Shown in pieces: positions 1-10,881 of a stretch of 64,000 nucleotides of DNA. Position numbers and translations under genes: made by a program. The stretch is from a virus. Numbering within the stretch: position 1 is the stretch's first letter; every line of letters begins with the position of its first letter. Location of the stretch: positions 1-64,000 of the IMG/VR virus record IMGVR_UViG_3300047157_000162, one strand, 5' to 3'. The notes below the pieces were generated by a model. The model was not told where the DNA came from. It saw nothing but the letters and a program-made list of their open reading frames with translations, and made no database searches.

Positions 1-540
1 TTATAATAGTATTAATGTTTGAGTATTTGCAGAATTATTTGGTGAAGACGGTACAATATCTACAGTTGCACTTATTAAAGTAAACTTAAAGTAAACGGTT
101 GTATTATGTCCTCCTGACCCAAATGTAAATGGTTTATATTGATTAGCATTAAAAGAACTAGTAATTGTGGGTGTAACATAACCGGTAGACCTTGTCACTC
201 CTCCGTATTGTACATCAACTCCACTACCTCCCGATTGAGATACGTACTCCCAAGTGTATGAGATATTTTGAGAACTAGTACTTTGATTACCTAAATCCAC
301 GTGTGAAGAACCTCCACTTACAGGGCTTTGAGCAACTGTTAAAGTAGTTGTCTGTGTACCTCCATAGTTTCTAAAATTCAAAAGATTATTATCTGTACCG
401 TCTGAATTAGGGTTATAGTTCGTATCAAAACTACTTGAAGTAGCATCATCAAAGCAATCTTGCAAAGAGTCTCCATCGCCCAATCCTAGTTCTTGCAAAA
501 CATCATCAAGCGTAAACGTGTCTGTATTTGGTACTGCCAT
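1..540 (-). CDS. Putative tail-associated structural protein
   Basis: A 179-residue protein of unknown function. The N-terminus (MAVPNTDTFTLDDVLQELG) is followed by an acidic stretch and the phrase LLNFRNYG; the rest is Ser/Thr/Gly-rich and probably beta-structured. No catalytic motif, signal peptide or membrane segment is visible. Its start codon overlaps the stop of the S74 fibre gene upstream (TAATG-type overlap), so the two are probably translationally coupled, which supports a role in the tail or adsorption apparatus. The stop codon is at bases 1-3, so the gene is complete although it touches the window edge. Confidence 0.7.
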   Translation of the reverse strand: MAVPNTDTFTLDDVLQELGLGDGDSLQDCFDDATSSSFDTNYNPNSDGTDNNLLNFRNYGGTQTTTLTVAQSPVSGGSSHVDLGNQSTSSQNISYTWEYVSQSGGSGVDVQYGGVTRSTGYVTPTITSSFNANQYKPFTFGSGGHNTTVYFKFTLISATVDIVPSSPNNSANTQTLILL

Positions 541-3500
541 TATTTTTCTAGTTTTTCTAATCTTGCTTCTAACTCAGCAATTTTAGCAATTAGTAAATCT
601 ATATAAGCTACAGACTTAAATCCTTGACTGTCTTCTCTTACAAACTCAGGGTTAGTCTTTTCTAACTCTTGAGCTATAACACCATATCTTTTCTGTCCTT
701 TTTCTGTTTTTAACTCAAAAGTTTTCCAATCTGCTTTAACTCTATTATCACATACTTTTTCAATATTTTCTTTTAGTCTTTCATCAGAAGATAATATGAA
801 GTTTGTAGCTGTTACAGTGGAAGTAAAAGTTGTTGCTCCGTTATTTGCAATACGCATTTTTTCAGAAGTAGTGTATGGAGCACTAGGTAGAGACGTGCTA
901 AAAATAAAGTCGTTACTTGTATCTACAGTTATTTTGTTACCATAACCTGGTGCTGCACTGCCCGCAAAAATAATACCATCAGTTCTATTTACACCTAATG
1001 TACCATTTACTTCAAGTTTATAATCAGGACTCGTCGTCCCAATCCCGACGTTTTTACTTGTGTCTATAGTAACTGCAGTTGCATTGTTTTGAACAAGTAC
1101 GACTTGAGTATTTGAATCAGAACCTATCCTTGTAGTATTACCTTCTTGCTGGAATATACCAGCACCAGCATCTGTATCGTTTATATATATATAAGGGTTT
1201 GATGCGTTTGCAACTGTTACATTGGTTCCAGTTACAGCAACGCTCCCTGCAACTTCTAACTTTTGGCTAGGACTAGTAGTTCCAATCCCTACTTTACCGT
1301 CGGAAAGAATAGCTATTCTAGATATGCTATTAGTTAAAAGACTAAAAGGCTGAGCATCAGACGTTCCTATATTAAACTTCCCCGCTGTTGAAATTATATT
1401 ATTAAGACCACTACCCGTTGATGGCGCTACGAAATTAGTTGTTATATTCTGTGACCCACTTATTGCTTTTATAACGTCACCATAGTTTCCTTTAACATCT
1501 AACTTAGCACCTGGGTCATCATTTCCGATAGCAATATTACCTGCATGGTCTATTCTTAAACCTTCATTATAAGTACCTGAGTTAGCACTATAAAGCACCA
1601 TATCAAAACTGTTACTTGAGCCTTGACGTTCAGTTGCAATCTTCCCTAAATCCCAGTCGTATTGAGTATTTCTAAATGATATACCTGTTTTGGAATCAGC
1701 AACTGTTCCTCTTTGACTTAATTGTAAGTATGGATGAAAAGTTGTGATTTGTGGAGTTACTCTTGTAATATCAACAGCAGCTACAGGACTCGTCGTCCCG
1801 ATCCCAACGTTGCCGTCAGAAGCAATACGCATTTTTTCTGAGCCGCCTATAATAAATCCTAAAGGGTTTGCTGACGTTTGTGTCCCAATTTCCATTGAGT
1901 TTGAGGCTACATATATATTACCGTAAGCTGTTCCATTAGCGCCAAATGAAAGATTAGAAGAACTAGTACCGTTTATACTAAGTGTTTTTCTTGTTGTACT
2001 TGTGAAGAAGGGACTATCAGTTCCTATACCTACGTTACCTACATTGTTGACGGTCATAGCCGTTACGGGAGCATTACCATTGGTAGTCTGAAACTTAAGT
2101 CCTGATGACCTTAGTGCTGCTATTGAGTAATCGGCAGTACGGTACGCAATGACCTTTGGTGCAGAATCATTACTACTTAAACTACCATTAGATAAAATAA
2201 GTTCTGCGGTAGTTGTGGTATTCCCGGTTTGTCCGGATGCTTTTACAAGAATTGAAGGGCTGGTAGTGGCTGATTCAATGTTTAGCAGCTCTGTTGGACT
2301 AGTAGTTCCGATACCTACGTTACCACTGCTAGAACCAGTTCCACCTCTAACAGTTAAACCTACATCTCCAGCAGGCGCTATATTAATTCTATTTAAATCA
2401 GTTGAGCTTTGGTATCCAGTTGCTATTGTAAGTGTGTTTTGAGCTGCTTGATCAAATGTTATACTAGCATTCTGAGTAAGCCCATCATTATGTTCAAGTA
2501 ATATTTGAGCAGCACTACTACCTGTGCTTGGGGATTTAATTAATAATTGAGGTGCTGTATCAGAAGATACAACTAATTTTGCTGCTGTAGGACTAGTCGT
2601 ACCGATACCTATGTTACCCGCTTGAGTCATGGTAAAATTAGTTTGTGAACTACCACCTGGAGAAGATTTTAAATTGAATGATCCGGCATTTTGAGTTATT
2701 TGTATTTCACTCGTTAAATCATTGTTTTGACCAAACCATATATAATCACTACCTGACACGTCTCCATTAGAAGCATCTATATATAATCTAGAAACACCAT
2801 TACCAGTGTTACCAATACTCACGTCAGTTTGACTATTTGAGTCACTTACAACACTTAATTTTTGTAGAGGACTAGGCGTCCCGATCCCGACGTTGCCGTT
2901 AGCAAGAATACGCATTTTTTCTGTACCCTGTGCTGAATTATAATGGTTTCTCAAGACCATATCTCCTAAGCCTCCATTTGTTCTTAATGCTCCCCAAGAC
3001 CATCCATAATTAACGCTATCGCTTGTAGCAAATGTCATTCCCACAAACCCTGTATTATCTGTTGCATTTAACGCTGTTAAACTTAAATGAGGACTTGTAA
3101 ACGCAGTAGTAGTACCTGCTGTCATATTTTGCGCAACATCTAATTTGCCATCAGGACTAGTCGTTCCGATCCCGACGTTACCTCCATTAAAAAGTGTGTT
3201 TCCTGTTTCACCTTGAAAGACAGCCATTTCAACTCCGTCATTAGGCATTATTTTAAAATGACCTCCTACTGTTAGTAATCTAGTATACTTTGTATCGTCT
3301 TTTATTCTTATTTCAGATATTGAATCTGTAGATTCAAAAGTAGCTAAAATATTATCACTTGAATAAACATGCAATGGATTACTAGGCGTAGTCGTTCCAA
3401 TACCTACGTTGCCCGCGCTAGTGATACGCATTTTTTCTACACCACTTGTTAAAAATCTATGATACCCGCCAGTGTTATAGCCCATGTAACCATAAGTACC

Positions 3501-5531
3501 ACCTCCAAAAATCTTATAATTAGCGTCAGCAGTACCAAAGAATAAATTACCTTGGTTTGAGGCCGTTTTTAGATACAAATCACCTGTCAAAGGATAACTT
3601 GCCCCAGCTGAAAGTGGTAGATAAGGACCGCCGGGTAAAGTTTTTGTTGTAGTAACAATTTCAGCCCAGTCATTCCAAGTTCCGCTGTATCTACTTCTAT
3701 AATACATACCTGTATTATTGGTAGAGTAAGGAATAGCAAACTGCGTCATATTACCATCATTATCATAGCCAGCATATTCCCAAGAAAATGGGTGGTAATA
3801 TTCACCGCCAGCAGGTCCGTTAGTTGCGTTACCTCTTAACAACGTGTGACCATTACCAGACCTAGCATTTGTGCTATCGTTCCAGTCTAGAGTTCCGCTA
3901 GTTGTTAGTGCTCCAAAACCTCCGTATATTTGCCCATTAATAAAAGCTTTTCCATCCACATGTAGTTTCTCTCCAGGACTAGTCGTACCAATCCCGACGT
4001 TGCCGCCTCCTGGATTAAGTGCCAAAATCCCATACTGTCCACTTGTAAAAGTTTGTAAGCTTCCGTAACTTCCATTATGTGAAGATCTTAAAAGCGTGTT
4101 TGTTGAGCTCCAAACATCAATATCTCCCGCAACTACTAATTTAGCTGAAGTAGGACTAGTTGTCCCAATGCCGACGTTACCTGAAGTATCAATACGCATT
4201 CGTTCTGAACCATTTGTGCCAAATCTAATAGGGTCACCAGTAGTCGTAAACATTGCTAATTGATTATTCCCAGCATTAATAATCGCTTTAGTGTTGCTTG
4301 ATTCTAAAGCTAATAATCCTCCGCTTGTAGAATTTTTATAAAGGTGTAAAACTGTTGATGATTCATCCCATCCACTACCTCTTGGATTAGTCGTTCCAAT
4401 CCCGACGTTACCATTGTTTTTAACAAACATTGCATTGCTAATAATACCGCCAGCGTTATCACCTACATCAAATCCTAAACCACCATTATCTATTCCTTGT
4501 ATTCTACCTAAAGTTCCTCCAGGGTTTGTAAATGAAATTAATGCATCTAAACCATCTGTTGAATTATGTAATTTTAGTAAATCTTCAGATGTATTTTCCA
4601 CTACTAGTCTGTAACCTGTTGGACTAGTTGTACCGATCCCTACGTTACCGCCGTTGAAATATGAGTCTCCATTTGTATCTATTTTAACCTTTTGAACTTC
4701 ATCTCCGTCATACATTCCAAGATTAGCTGCATTACCACTTTGTCCAACTTTAAAATTAAAACGCTGCTCTCCATTATCAGCTCTAAATCTAATGTGCTTA
4801 TCAATATCACCATTTCCCGTAGCTGAGTTTGTTAAGATATCTAGTCTAGCTGTAGGACTATCAGTACCTATACCGACGTTGCCTGAGGATTGTACGTTAA
4901 ACAAGTTGCCTGCAGTTCCACCAAAAGATGTTACATTAACAAGGTTTGCTGTTTGCCCATTTTTTGAAAGGATTGATAAAGGTATATGTGATGTGGCTGA
5001 AGGATTAATTTCTAAAACTCCAGTTCCATTAAACCCGTAGCTGCTATTAATTTGAAATCCGTTATCACTAATTGCTCCACCGCCTCCTGATATTACAAGT
5101 TTAGCCCCAGGAGCAGTCGTCCCGATACCGACATTGCCGTTGTTTAGTATACGTATTCTATCACTACTACCTGTTTGAAAACTTAATTGTTGAGCTGATT
5201 GATTTGCTCCAATATAACCAATAGCTGAAGTTGGATCAACCCATAAGTCTAATCGTTTATTACTAGCGGAATCTTCTTCAATTCTTATCCAAGGTGCACT
5301 ACTTCTAACTACTAATTGTTTGGCAGGACTAGTCGTCCCAATCCCTACGTTACCCGAATTACTATTATATATACTGTTACCACTAGTAACCCAGAGACCT
5401 GTTCCAGGCACCGAGTTAGCGTCAACCCAGTCTATACCTGTTGAAGTTGTTGATAATATTTGACCTTCGCTTCCTCTATTATTATTACTGTCTAATAGGT
5501 ATTTAGTTGAATATGTTTTTCCTGTACTCAT
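540..5531 (-). CDS. Giant repeat-containing tail fibre with C-terminal S74 chaperone domain
   Basis: A 1663-residue fibre. About seventeen units of the form GNVGIGTTSP followed by a KLxV-like strand recur every 60-150 residues and probably build a long trimeric beta shaft. The last 83 residues, from about 1581, begin SSDERLKENIEK and contain RYGVIAQELEK and a terminal coiled coil; this is the peptidase S74 (endosialidase-type) intramolecular chaperone, which in known members trimerises the fibre and cleaves itself at the Ser of the SDERLK motif. It follows the other repeat fibre at 5532-10025 directly and precedes a small tail protein. The role is host-surface recognition. The family assignment is strong; the receptor cannot be read from sequence. 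Confidence 0.9.
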   Translation of the reverse strand: MSTGKTYSTKYLLDSNNNRGSEGQILSTTSTGIDWVDANSVPGTGLWVTSGNSIYNSNSGNVGIGTTSPAKQLVVRSSAPWIRIEEDSASNKRLDLWVDPTSAIGYIGANQSAQQLSFQTGSSDRIRILNNGNVGIGTTAPGAKLVISGGGGAISDNGFQINSSYGFNGTGVLEINPSATSHIPLSILSKNGQTANLVNVTSFGGTAGNLFNVQSSGNVGIGTDSPTARLDILTNSATGNGDIDKHIRFRADNGEQRFNFKVGQSGNAANLGMYDGDEVQKVKIDTNGDSYFNGGNVGIGTTSPTGYRLVVENTSEDLLKLHNSTDGLDALISFTNPGGTLGRIQGIDNGGLGFDVGDNAGGIISNAMFVKNNGNVGIGTTNPRGSGWDESSTVLHLYKNSTSGGLLALESSNTKAIINAGNNQLAMFTTTGDPIRFGTNGSERMRIDTSGNVGIGTTSPTSAKLVVAGDIDVWSSTNTLLRSSHNGSYGSLQTFTSGQYGILALNPGGGNVGIGTTSPGEKLHVDGKAFINGQIYGGFGALTTSGTLDWNDSTNARSGNGHTLLRGNATNGPAGGEYYHPFSWEYAGYDNDGNMTQFAIPYSTNNTGMYYRSRYSGTWNDWAEIVTTTKTLPGGPYLPLSAGASYPLTGDLYLKTASNQGNLFFGTADANYKIFGGGTYGYMGYNTGGYHRFLTSGVEKMRITSAGNVGIGTTTPSNPLHVYSSDNILATFESTDSISEIRIKDDTKYTRLLTVGGHFKIMPNDGVEMAVFQGETGNTLFNGGNVGIGTTSPDGKLDVAQNMTAGTTTAFTSPHLSLTALNATDNTGFVGMTFATSDSVNYGWSWGALRTNGGLGDMVLRNHYNSAQGTEKMRILANGNVGIGTPSPLQKLSVVSDSNSQTDVSIGNTGNGVSRLYIDASNGDVSGSDYIWFGQNNDLTSEIQITQNAGSFNLKSSPGGSSQTNFTMTQAGNIGIGTTSPTAAKLVVSSDTAPQLLIKSPSTGSSAAQILLEHNDGLTQNASITFDQAAQNTLTIATGYQSSTDLNRINIAPAGDVGLTVRGGTGSSSGNVGIGTTSPTELLNIESATTSPSILVKASGQTGNTTTTAELILSNGSLSSNDSAPKVIAYRTADYSIAALRSSGLKFQTTNGNAPVTAMTVNNVGNVGIGTDSPFFTSTTRKTLSINGTSSSNLSFGANGTAYGNIYVASNSMEIGTQTSANPLGFIIGGSEKMRIASDGNVGIGTTSPVAAVDITRVTPQITTFHPYLQLSQRGTVADSKTGISFRNTQYDWDLGKIATERQGSSNSFDMVLYSANSGTYNEGLRIDHAGNIAIGNDDPGAKLDVKGNYGDVIKAISGSQNITTNFVAPSTGSGLNNIISTAGKFNIGTSDAQPFSLLTNSISRIAILSDGKVGIGTTSPSQKLEVAGSVAVTGTNVTVANASNPYIYINDTDAGAGIFQQEGNTTRIGSDSNTQVVLVQNNATAVTIDTSKNVGIGTTSPDYKLEVNGTLGVNRTDGIIFAGSAAPGYGNKITVDTSNDFIFSTSLPSAPYTTSEKMRIANNGATTFTSTVTATNFILSSDERLKENIEKVCDNRVKADWKTFELKTEKGQKRYGVIAQELEKTNPEFVREDSQGFKSVAYIDLLIAKIAELEARLEKLEK

Positions 5532-8500
5532 TTAATATGTATTTCTTACTATGTTAACCCATTCGTATGTTGAACTACCTGTTTGCATACACATATCTGC
5601 GTAGCTTGCATCTTCTTCTGTTGCCTCTATTACTGATACGTTGTCTATTGAGCCTGTGAAAGATACACCACCATCAAAATATAATCTATCATCTCCTAAC
5701 GCTTCTATGTACTCTATGTATGTTCCATTAGCACTCCTTATACTGCCTACAGAAACATTCCCACTTCCTAGCTCTATCCTGACAGAACCACTAACGTAGT
5801 TTGATATAGTGTAAACCACCTTGTATATCTTACCTGACACCAATCCCGTATTTATTTGAAAAGCTGTTGAAGTTGTTGAGGAACCGTTAAGAGAACCTCC
5901 GCTAATTGTCCACCCTGCCCCTTTATTCCAATCACTATCAGTTGCAAAATCTCCATTAGTAACTAACTCTTCTCCATCAACCTCTACATACTCTGTATCA
6001 GTTCTATATCTCATTGTACCTACTTTATCTGCTGAAGCTGTATCTGTATCATCACCTATCTTTACTCCCCCATCTACATCTAATTTAGATTTAGGACTAG
6101 TCGTGCCGATACCTACGTTACCGCTTGAAGTAACACGCATTTTTTCTGTAAAAGTTGCGTTACCACTACTACCTGAAGGAGTTGTTCCAAAAGCAACATA
6201 CTGGTCGCTTAAGGTATTTGAAGCTTTTAATTTAATAGCTCCTCCTAATCCTAAATTAACATTGTCAGCTCTTAAAACGCCTTCAATAATAGCGTCTCCT
6301 TCTAAATGCAACTTAGCACTAGGACTAGTCGTCCCGATGCCTACGTTGCCATTTGTAAGAATACGCATTCTTTCACCGTTGCTGTATAACGACAAGCCAG
6401 AGGTATTATTCCCTAAAATTTGTTGATTACCATTGCCCCATTTAATGAATTTAGCGTCTCCTAAACTTACATTACCTGCAAAAGTTGCGGTAGTGTTTGT
6501 TAATATTAATCTATCATCACCTCCTGTTCTGAAGGTCTGTGTATCAGCTGTAAATCTTATATAAGTATTCGTATCTCCACTGTGATAAATATATTCAGGA
6601 ATATAAACATCCCCTGCAAAAGTTGCGTTTTGAGATTCGTCTAATCTTAATGTTTCTGCGTTACCTGAGTATAAAATATTTTTATCTGCCGCAACAATAT
6701 ATAAATCATCACTAATTACATCAATATAATCAGAAGAAGATGTAATCATTAATTTAGTACCAACAGTTACGCTCCCTGCAAAAGTTGTATCATTACCACT
6801 AACTGTTATTGGTGCGTTACCTAAAGTTTCTGAATCTGTAACAGAACCAGCGCCCTCCCATAAAGCTACAGTTTGACCTGTACCTACACCTGACAATACA
6901 GATGAGTTATCAATTTTTTGCCATTGACCTGTGCCACTAACATCGTTGTATATAACCCAGTCACCAGTTTCCCAAGTGTCAGGTTCAGTACCTGTACCGT
7001 TAGGCTCTGCGGTACCAGCAGCGCTACATATATAATAGTAACCAGATGTTTGAGTTACACCGCTTAAATCAGGTGAACCATATCCACCACCACTTGGATC
7101 CCAAGCACCTCTATATATTGTAGCTCCAGTAATTAAACCATCTACATAGCCTTTTGTTGTTAGGGTTGATGATGCGTCTCCAGAAGAGGTTGCTGTTGTT
7201 GCAAACGCTTGATCAGCAAAAGTTCCATTTCCAGCACTATCTAAGTTTAATAGAGTTCCGTTATTGTTTATAAAATCAAAACCTCTAACAGAACTGTTTA
7301 AATTAAATGTTGCTGCTGTAGAATTTGATTCTATTAAAAATGAATTAGTTCCTGAGACTGTTAAACCACCTGATACACTAACGCCCGAACTTTGAGTTTC
7401 AAACTTTTTTAAATCGTTATAATATAAATCAACTGAACCATTTTCTGTGGCTATTATCATGCTTTCTGCACCACCCGCGCTTCTTACTCTAAACTTACTC
7501 GTGTCAATTCTTAAATCTCCTGTTCCTGAATCTTTAATATAACTATCGTTACCATCGTGGTATATTTGTAGGTCATACGATGCACCCAGCAATAATTTTC
7601 CTGTATCTGTATTTATACCTACATTTCCGTTTGCTCCTGTTACAGTAATTGTTCCTGTTGAATCTATTGTTCCTGTGTTTATTGTGCCTCCTGCTGTAGT
7701 TTCAAACTTTTTAGCTCCATAATGATTTAATTCTACTGAGCCCTTAGAGCCATCTATTTGAATATATGTAGCAATACCACCACCACCATTATCACTTTGT
7801 AAAATAATATCTCTGTCCTGAAAATTACTTCTTATGTATAAATCTCCAGTATCATTTTCTATATAAGAATTTAAGCCATTATGGAATATATTAAAATCTC
7901 CTGAACCACCAAACTGTGCTTTTACATTATCATTTAATCTTGTATTTTTATTAAATAAAGTTCTTCCTTCACTACCGTCAATTTGTATATAGTTTTCAAC
8001 CCCGCCAGATCCATTATCTGACATAAAAACTATATCGCCATCGTTTTGGTCGTTTCTAATTTTTAAATCACCTGCTTGATTAAATATCTGCGAATCAGTA
8101 CCATCGTGAAAAATTAATAAATCCTCACTTGTACCTATTTTTAACCTAAAATTATCAGGCATCAAAACACCATTAGTCCCAGTCATTGTACCACCAGCAA
8201 GCGGTAAGTAAGGACCGCCAGCGCCACCGCCACTTGATACTGTGATATTACCAGAAGCATCTGATACTAATGTACCAGCTGTATACGTGTTTAGTTTTAA
8301 TGCTCCCGCCCCACTGAGCTCCATGCGCGTATTACTACCATTTTTCCAAGAGTAGTTGCCATTGTCTCCTGTAAATAAATTTACCGTACCTAGTAGTATA
8401 CTTCCATAAGCACCATTTGTAGTATGAGAAAACTTAGCAACTCCTACGTCTGCATTACCAACAACATCTAGTTTTTTACCAGGAGAGGTCGTCCCGATAC

Positions 8501-10025
8501 CTACGTTTCCACTGTTAAAGTATGAATTCCCGTTTGATGTTATAAAAACATCAGTATTGTTGCTTCCATCAATTAAAGATAACTCTCCACTGCTATTAGC
8601 AGATAAAGATATCTTAGCCTTTGCAATGTTGTTAGAGTTTGAGAAATGAGCTATATCTACGCTTGTAGTTACGCCCGCACTAACCTCTAACTTAGCACTA
8701 GGATTAGTCGTACCAATCCCGACGTTACCTGAACTAGCAATACGCATAAATTCATTAGGTCCATTCTCAAACTTAATAAAAGCACCATTAATTTCTACAT
8801 TTCCCCATTTAGCACCATTATAGCCTATATTAAGAGTAGAAGTGTTATCAGCTAAGGGAGCTAAGTAGTTTTCAGTTCTATTAAAAAACACCCCGTGTCC
8901 TCTGTAGTTTGCGTAAGAATCATCTGTATGTACTACTTTTATAATACCATCAACCTCTAACTTCTCACTAGGACTAGTGGTTCCTATACCTACGTTACCA
9001 GAGGAATGAGCTAAGGTTAATACATTATCAGAATTTAAACCTGAAGAACTAGAGAAAACAAAATTTTGCTGAGTATTATCTCTTCCTACCGACCACTTGG
9101 TTATTCCATTGTCTTGGAATCTAAACTGACCATCTCCGGTTGAACTATTTATATCAATAGTAACTCCACTAGCATCTTCTATATCTAAATTTGCACTAGG
9201 GTTTGTAGTGCCTATACCTACGTTGCCTCCGTTAAAGTACGAATTACCTGAGGAGTTTATTAAGCTTTTTGTTGTCCCTGAAGTATCTTTTACTTGTAAA
9301 GTTGTATTTCCAGCCGCATCTGAAGTTACTTCTAACATTCTAACTCCTCCAGAATCTTCTATGTGAAAAAAGTCTTGACTAGTTAATCCAGAACCTTTTA
9401 CTGTTAACTTAGCATTAGGACTAGTCGCTCCGATACCTAAGCGTTGATTATCGTGATCTATATATAAAGGAGTCGGTACATCGTTGCTCCTCATTATAGA
9501 AGATACAGTAAGTGATCCAGCGTTACCGCCAGATACTTTACCAACTAAACCTACGTTTTGTATAAAATTAACTCCTGTTGGTTTTGTAAGGGTAAGTCCA
9601 CCCCCTGGTTTTACATATATTGTATCTCCAGTTGTAGGTGTTACACCGTCTATAGGTGATGTTGTAAAGTTTAAAAGCTCACCTGTTATTACTACGTTAC
9701 CAAAATCATTGTTATCAATGTTAGTTTGTAATAACCCTATAGCAGCCATTTTATCTTCATCAGAAGCATCAGCTTCAGCTACTTCAATAACATCTGTAGC
9801 ACCAACTGTACCTGTTTGATAAACTGGAGTACCTTTGGTTATGGTTGCGCCTGAAGTATTTTTACAAGCTATTACAACTAATTTAGAAGCTGCTGAAATT
9901 ATAGCATCTTGGTCTATCCAGTCAACTTGACTGCCAGTTGAAGCTAATATCTGTCCACTGCTTCCCGTCTGACCGTCTTTATCTTTTATACCAGCCTGTA
10001 CTTCTATATCGCTTTTAAACTTCAT
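5532..10025 (-). CDS. Giant repeat-containing tail fibre with a carbohydrate-binding-like domain
   Basis: A 1497-residue virion protein. The N-terminal region contains GSSGQILASTG...DWIDQDA, a motif shared in variant form with the start of the S74 fibre next door, so the two probably dock to the same baseplate. The middle carries about eight GNVGIGTTSP-like repeats, and around residues 1030-1090 lies a Gly/Trp-rich segment beginning YRGAWDPSGGG. Residues about 1350-1465 start ELVTNGDFATDSDWNKGAGW, the usual opening of jelly-roll carbohydrate-binding modules. No S74 domain is present at its own C-terminus. Probable role: adsorption fibre that binds host polysaccharide. The carbohydrate-binding call rests on pattern recognition only. 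Confidence 0.85.
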   Translation of the reverse strand: MKFKSDIEVQAGIKDKDGQTGSSGQILASTGSQVDWIDQDAIISAASKLVVIACKNTSGATITKGTPVYQTGTVGATDVIEVAEADASDEDKMAAIGLLQTNIDNNDFGNVVITGELLNFTTSPIDGVTPTTGDTIYVKPGGGLTLTKPTGVNFIQNVGLVGKVSGGNAGSLTVSSIMRSNDVPTPLYIDHDNQRLGIGATSPNAKLTVKGSGLTSQDFFHIEDSGGVRMLEVTSDAAGNTTLQVKDTSGTTKSLINSSGNSYFNGGNVGIGTTNPSANLDIEDASGVTIDINSSTGDGQFRFQDNGITKWSVGRDNTQQNFVFSSSSGLNSDNVLTLAHSSGNVGIGTTSPSEKLEVDGIIKVVHTDDSYANYRGHGVFFNRTENYLAPLADNTSTLNIGYNGAKWGNVEINGAFIKFENGPNEFMRIASSGNVGIGTTNPSAKLEVSAGVTTSVDIAHFSNSNNIAKAKISLSANSSGELSLIDGSNNTDVFITSNGNSYFNSGNVGIGTTSPGKKLDVVGNADVGVAKFSHTTNGAYGSILLGTVNLFTGDNGNYSWKNGSNTRMELSGAGALKLNTYTAGTLVSDASGNITVSSGGGAGGPYLPLAGGTMTGTNGVLMPDNFRLKIGTSEDLLIFHDGTDSQIFNQAGDLKIRNDQNDGDIVFMSDNGSGGVENYIQIDGSEGRTLFNKNTRLNDNVKAQFGGSGDFNIFHNGLNSYIENDTGDLYIRSNFQDRDIILQSDNGGGGIATYIQIDGSKGSVELNHYGAKKFETTAGGTINTGTIDSTGTITVTGANGNVGINTDTGKLLLGASYDLQIYHDGNDSYIKDSGTGDLRIDTSKFRVRSAGGAESMIIATENGSVDLYYNDLKKFETQSSGVSVSGGLTVSGTNSFLIESNSTAATFNLNSSVRGFDFINNNGTLLNLDSAGNGTFADQAFATTATSSGDASSTLTTKGYVDGLITGATIYRGAWDPSGGGYGSPDLSGVTQTSGYYYICSAAGTAEPNGTGTEPDTWETGDWVIYNDVSGTGQWQKIDNSSVLSGVGTGQTVALWEGAGSVTDSETLGNAPITVSGNDTTFAGSVTVGTKLMITSSSDYIDVISDDLYIVAADKNILYSGNAETLRLDESQNATFAGDVYIPEYIYHSGDTNTYIRFTADTQTFRTGGDDRLILTNTTATFAGNVSLGDAKFIKWGNGNQQILGNNTSGLSLYSNGERMRILTNGNVGIGTTSPSAKLHLEGDAIIEGVLRADNVNLGLGGAIKLKASNTLSDQYVAFGTTPSGSSGNATFTEKMRVTSSGNVGIGTTSPKSKLDVDGGVKIGDDTDTASADKVGTMRYRTDTEYVEVDGEELVTNGDFATDSDWNKGAGWTISGGSLNGSSTTSTAFQINTGLVSGKIYKVVYTISNYVSGSVRIELGSGNVSVGSIRSANGTYIEYIEALGDDRLYFDGGVSFTGSIDNVSVIEATEEDASYADMCMQTGSSTYEWVNIVRNTY

Positions 10026-10044
10026 GTACTAAATTTTATTATTA

Positions 10045-10881
10045 CTACCCTATCTTCTGTACCAAAACTCTAACGCTATTAGTTGGTGTTGCAGCAAATG
10101 TAATTGTTGCCTCAGAAGTAGATCCTCTTTCAACATCTGCATAAACAGTTTCATCGGTTGTTACATCGTAAAGCTGTATAATAACATCCTTAGTACCTAA
10201 GCTATGAGTTATGGTTGCCGTATCTGTTATTGTTACCGCATATGTGTTTGAAGAATTTGTATCTGTGTTTGTTACAGTTGCCGTACCTGATGCATAAGCA
10301 ACACTTATTCCAGTACCGGCATTTACATTACCAATACCTACCGTTGTAAGATCCGCAAGGTCAATGTTATTTTGTACTGTTGTCCATTCTGCTAATGTGG
10401 TTGGTGCATTATTGTTAGCTATAAGCACATCACCTACTCTTACTTGCTCTGTGAAGAATAAACCATCTGCTGTAACCGTATATGTCCATCCAGTTTTAAT
10501 AGCTGAACTCGGTGAAGAATCTAAGTCTGGTGTATTTGTTGCCGCATCATATCCACCTTGATAACTCAATGCTCCTGTTACTGCTTGATCAACATAATGC
10601 TTTGAAGCCGCGTCTGTATCAGCTGACGGTACTTGTGGTATTGTTAACTGACCTGCAACACTTGATTGCCCGGTTCCAGACACTGTTAATTCGCCTGCTA
10701 GATCTATACTATCATCTAAATTTACTGTTACCGTATCGGTTGCACCTACAACTGTGGTTATATTAGTACCTCCGGCTATATCTAAAGTATTTCCGCTATC
10801 TATTGTTTGATCAGTTCCTGAATCAGCTGTTACACTAAATGTATAAGCTTCAGCGGAAGGGCATTGTAACTGTTTTAACAT
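10045..10881 (-). CDS. Tail fibre protein, C-terminal part (frame broken from the upstream gene)
   Basis: A 278-residue stretch that continues the protein at 10850-11401 in another frame. The upstream frame reads HITALNVKTVTMP then stops after two codons; this frame resumes with PSAEAYTFSVTADSGTD, the normal continuation of such fibre sequences. The break maps to a GGG run at 10859-10861 (CCC in the coding strand). The segment is Thr/Asp-rich beta-structured; its ADTDAASKHYVDQ motif is frequent in phage fibres, and it ends TNSVRVLVQKIG. The ATG at 10881 is probably not a true start. Probable role: fibre or appendage subunit. Confidence 0.7.
   Translation of the reverse strand: MLKQLQCPSAEAYTFSVTADSGTDQTIDSGNTLDIAGGTNITTVVGATDTVTVNLDDSIDLAGELTVSGTGQSSVAGQLTIPQVPSADTDAASKHYVDQAVTGALSYQGGYDAATNTPDLDSSPSSAIKTGWTYTVTADGLFFTEQVRVGDVLIANNNAPTTLAEWTTVQNNIDLADLTTVGIGNVNAGTGISVAYASGTATVTNTDTNSSNTYAVTITDTATITHSLGTKDVIIQLYDVTTDETVYADVERGSTSEATITFAATPTNSVRVLVQKIG

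Noticed and set aside
1744-6426. Plus-strand open frames opposite the fibre genes with LVVPIPTLP-type peptides
   Set aside because: They are the antisense reading of the fibre repeats and show no independent start signal or coding character.
540-10025. Regular short DNA repeats that might suggest a CRISPR array
   Set aside because: The repeats encode GNVGIGTTSP within long open frames, are not of constant length or spacing, and no cas genes are present.
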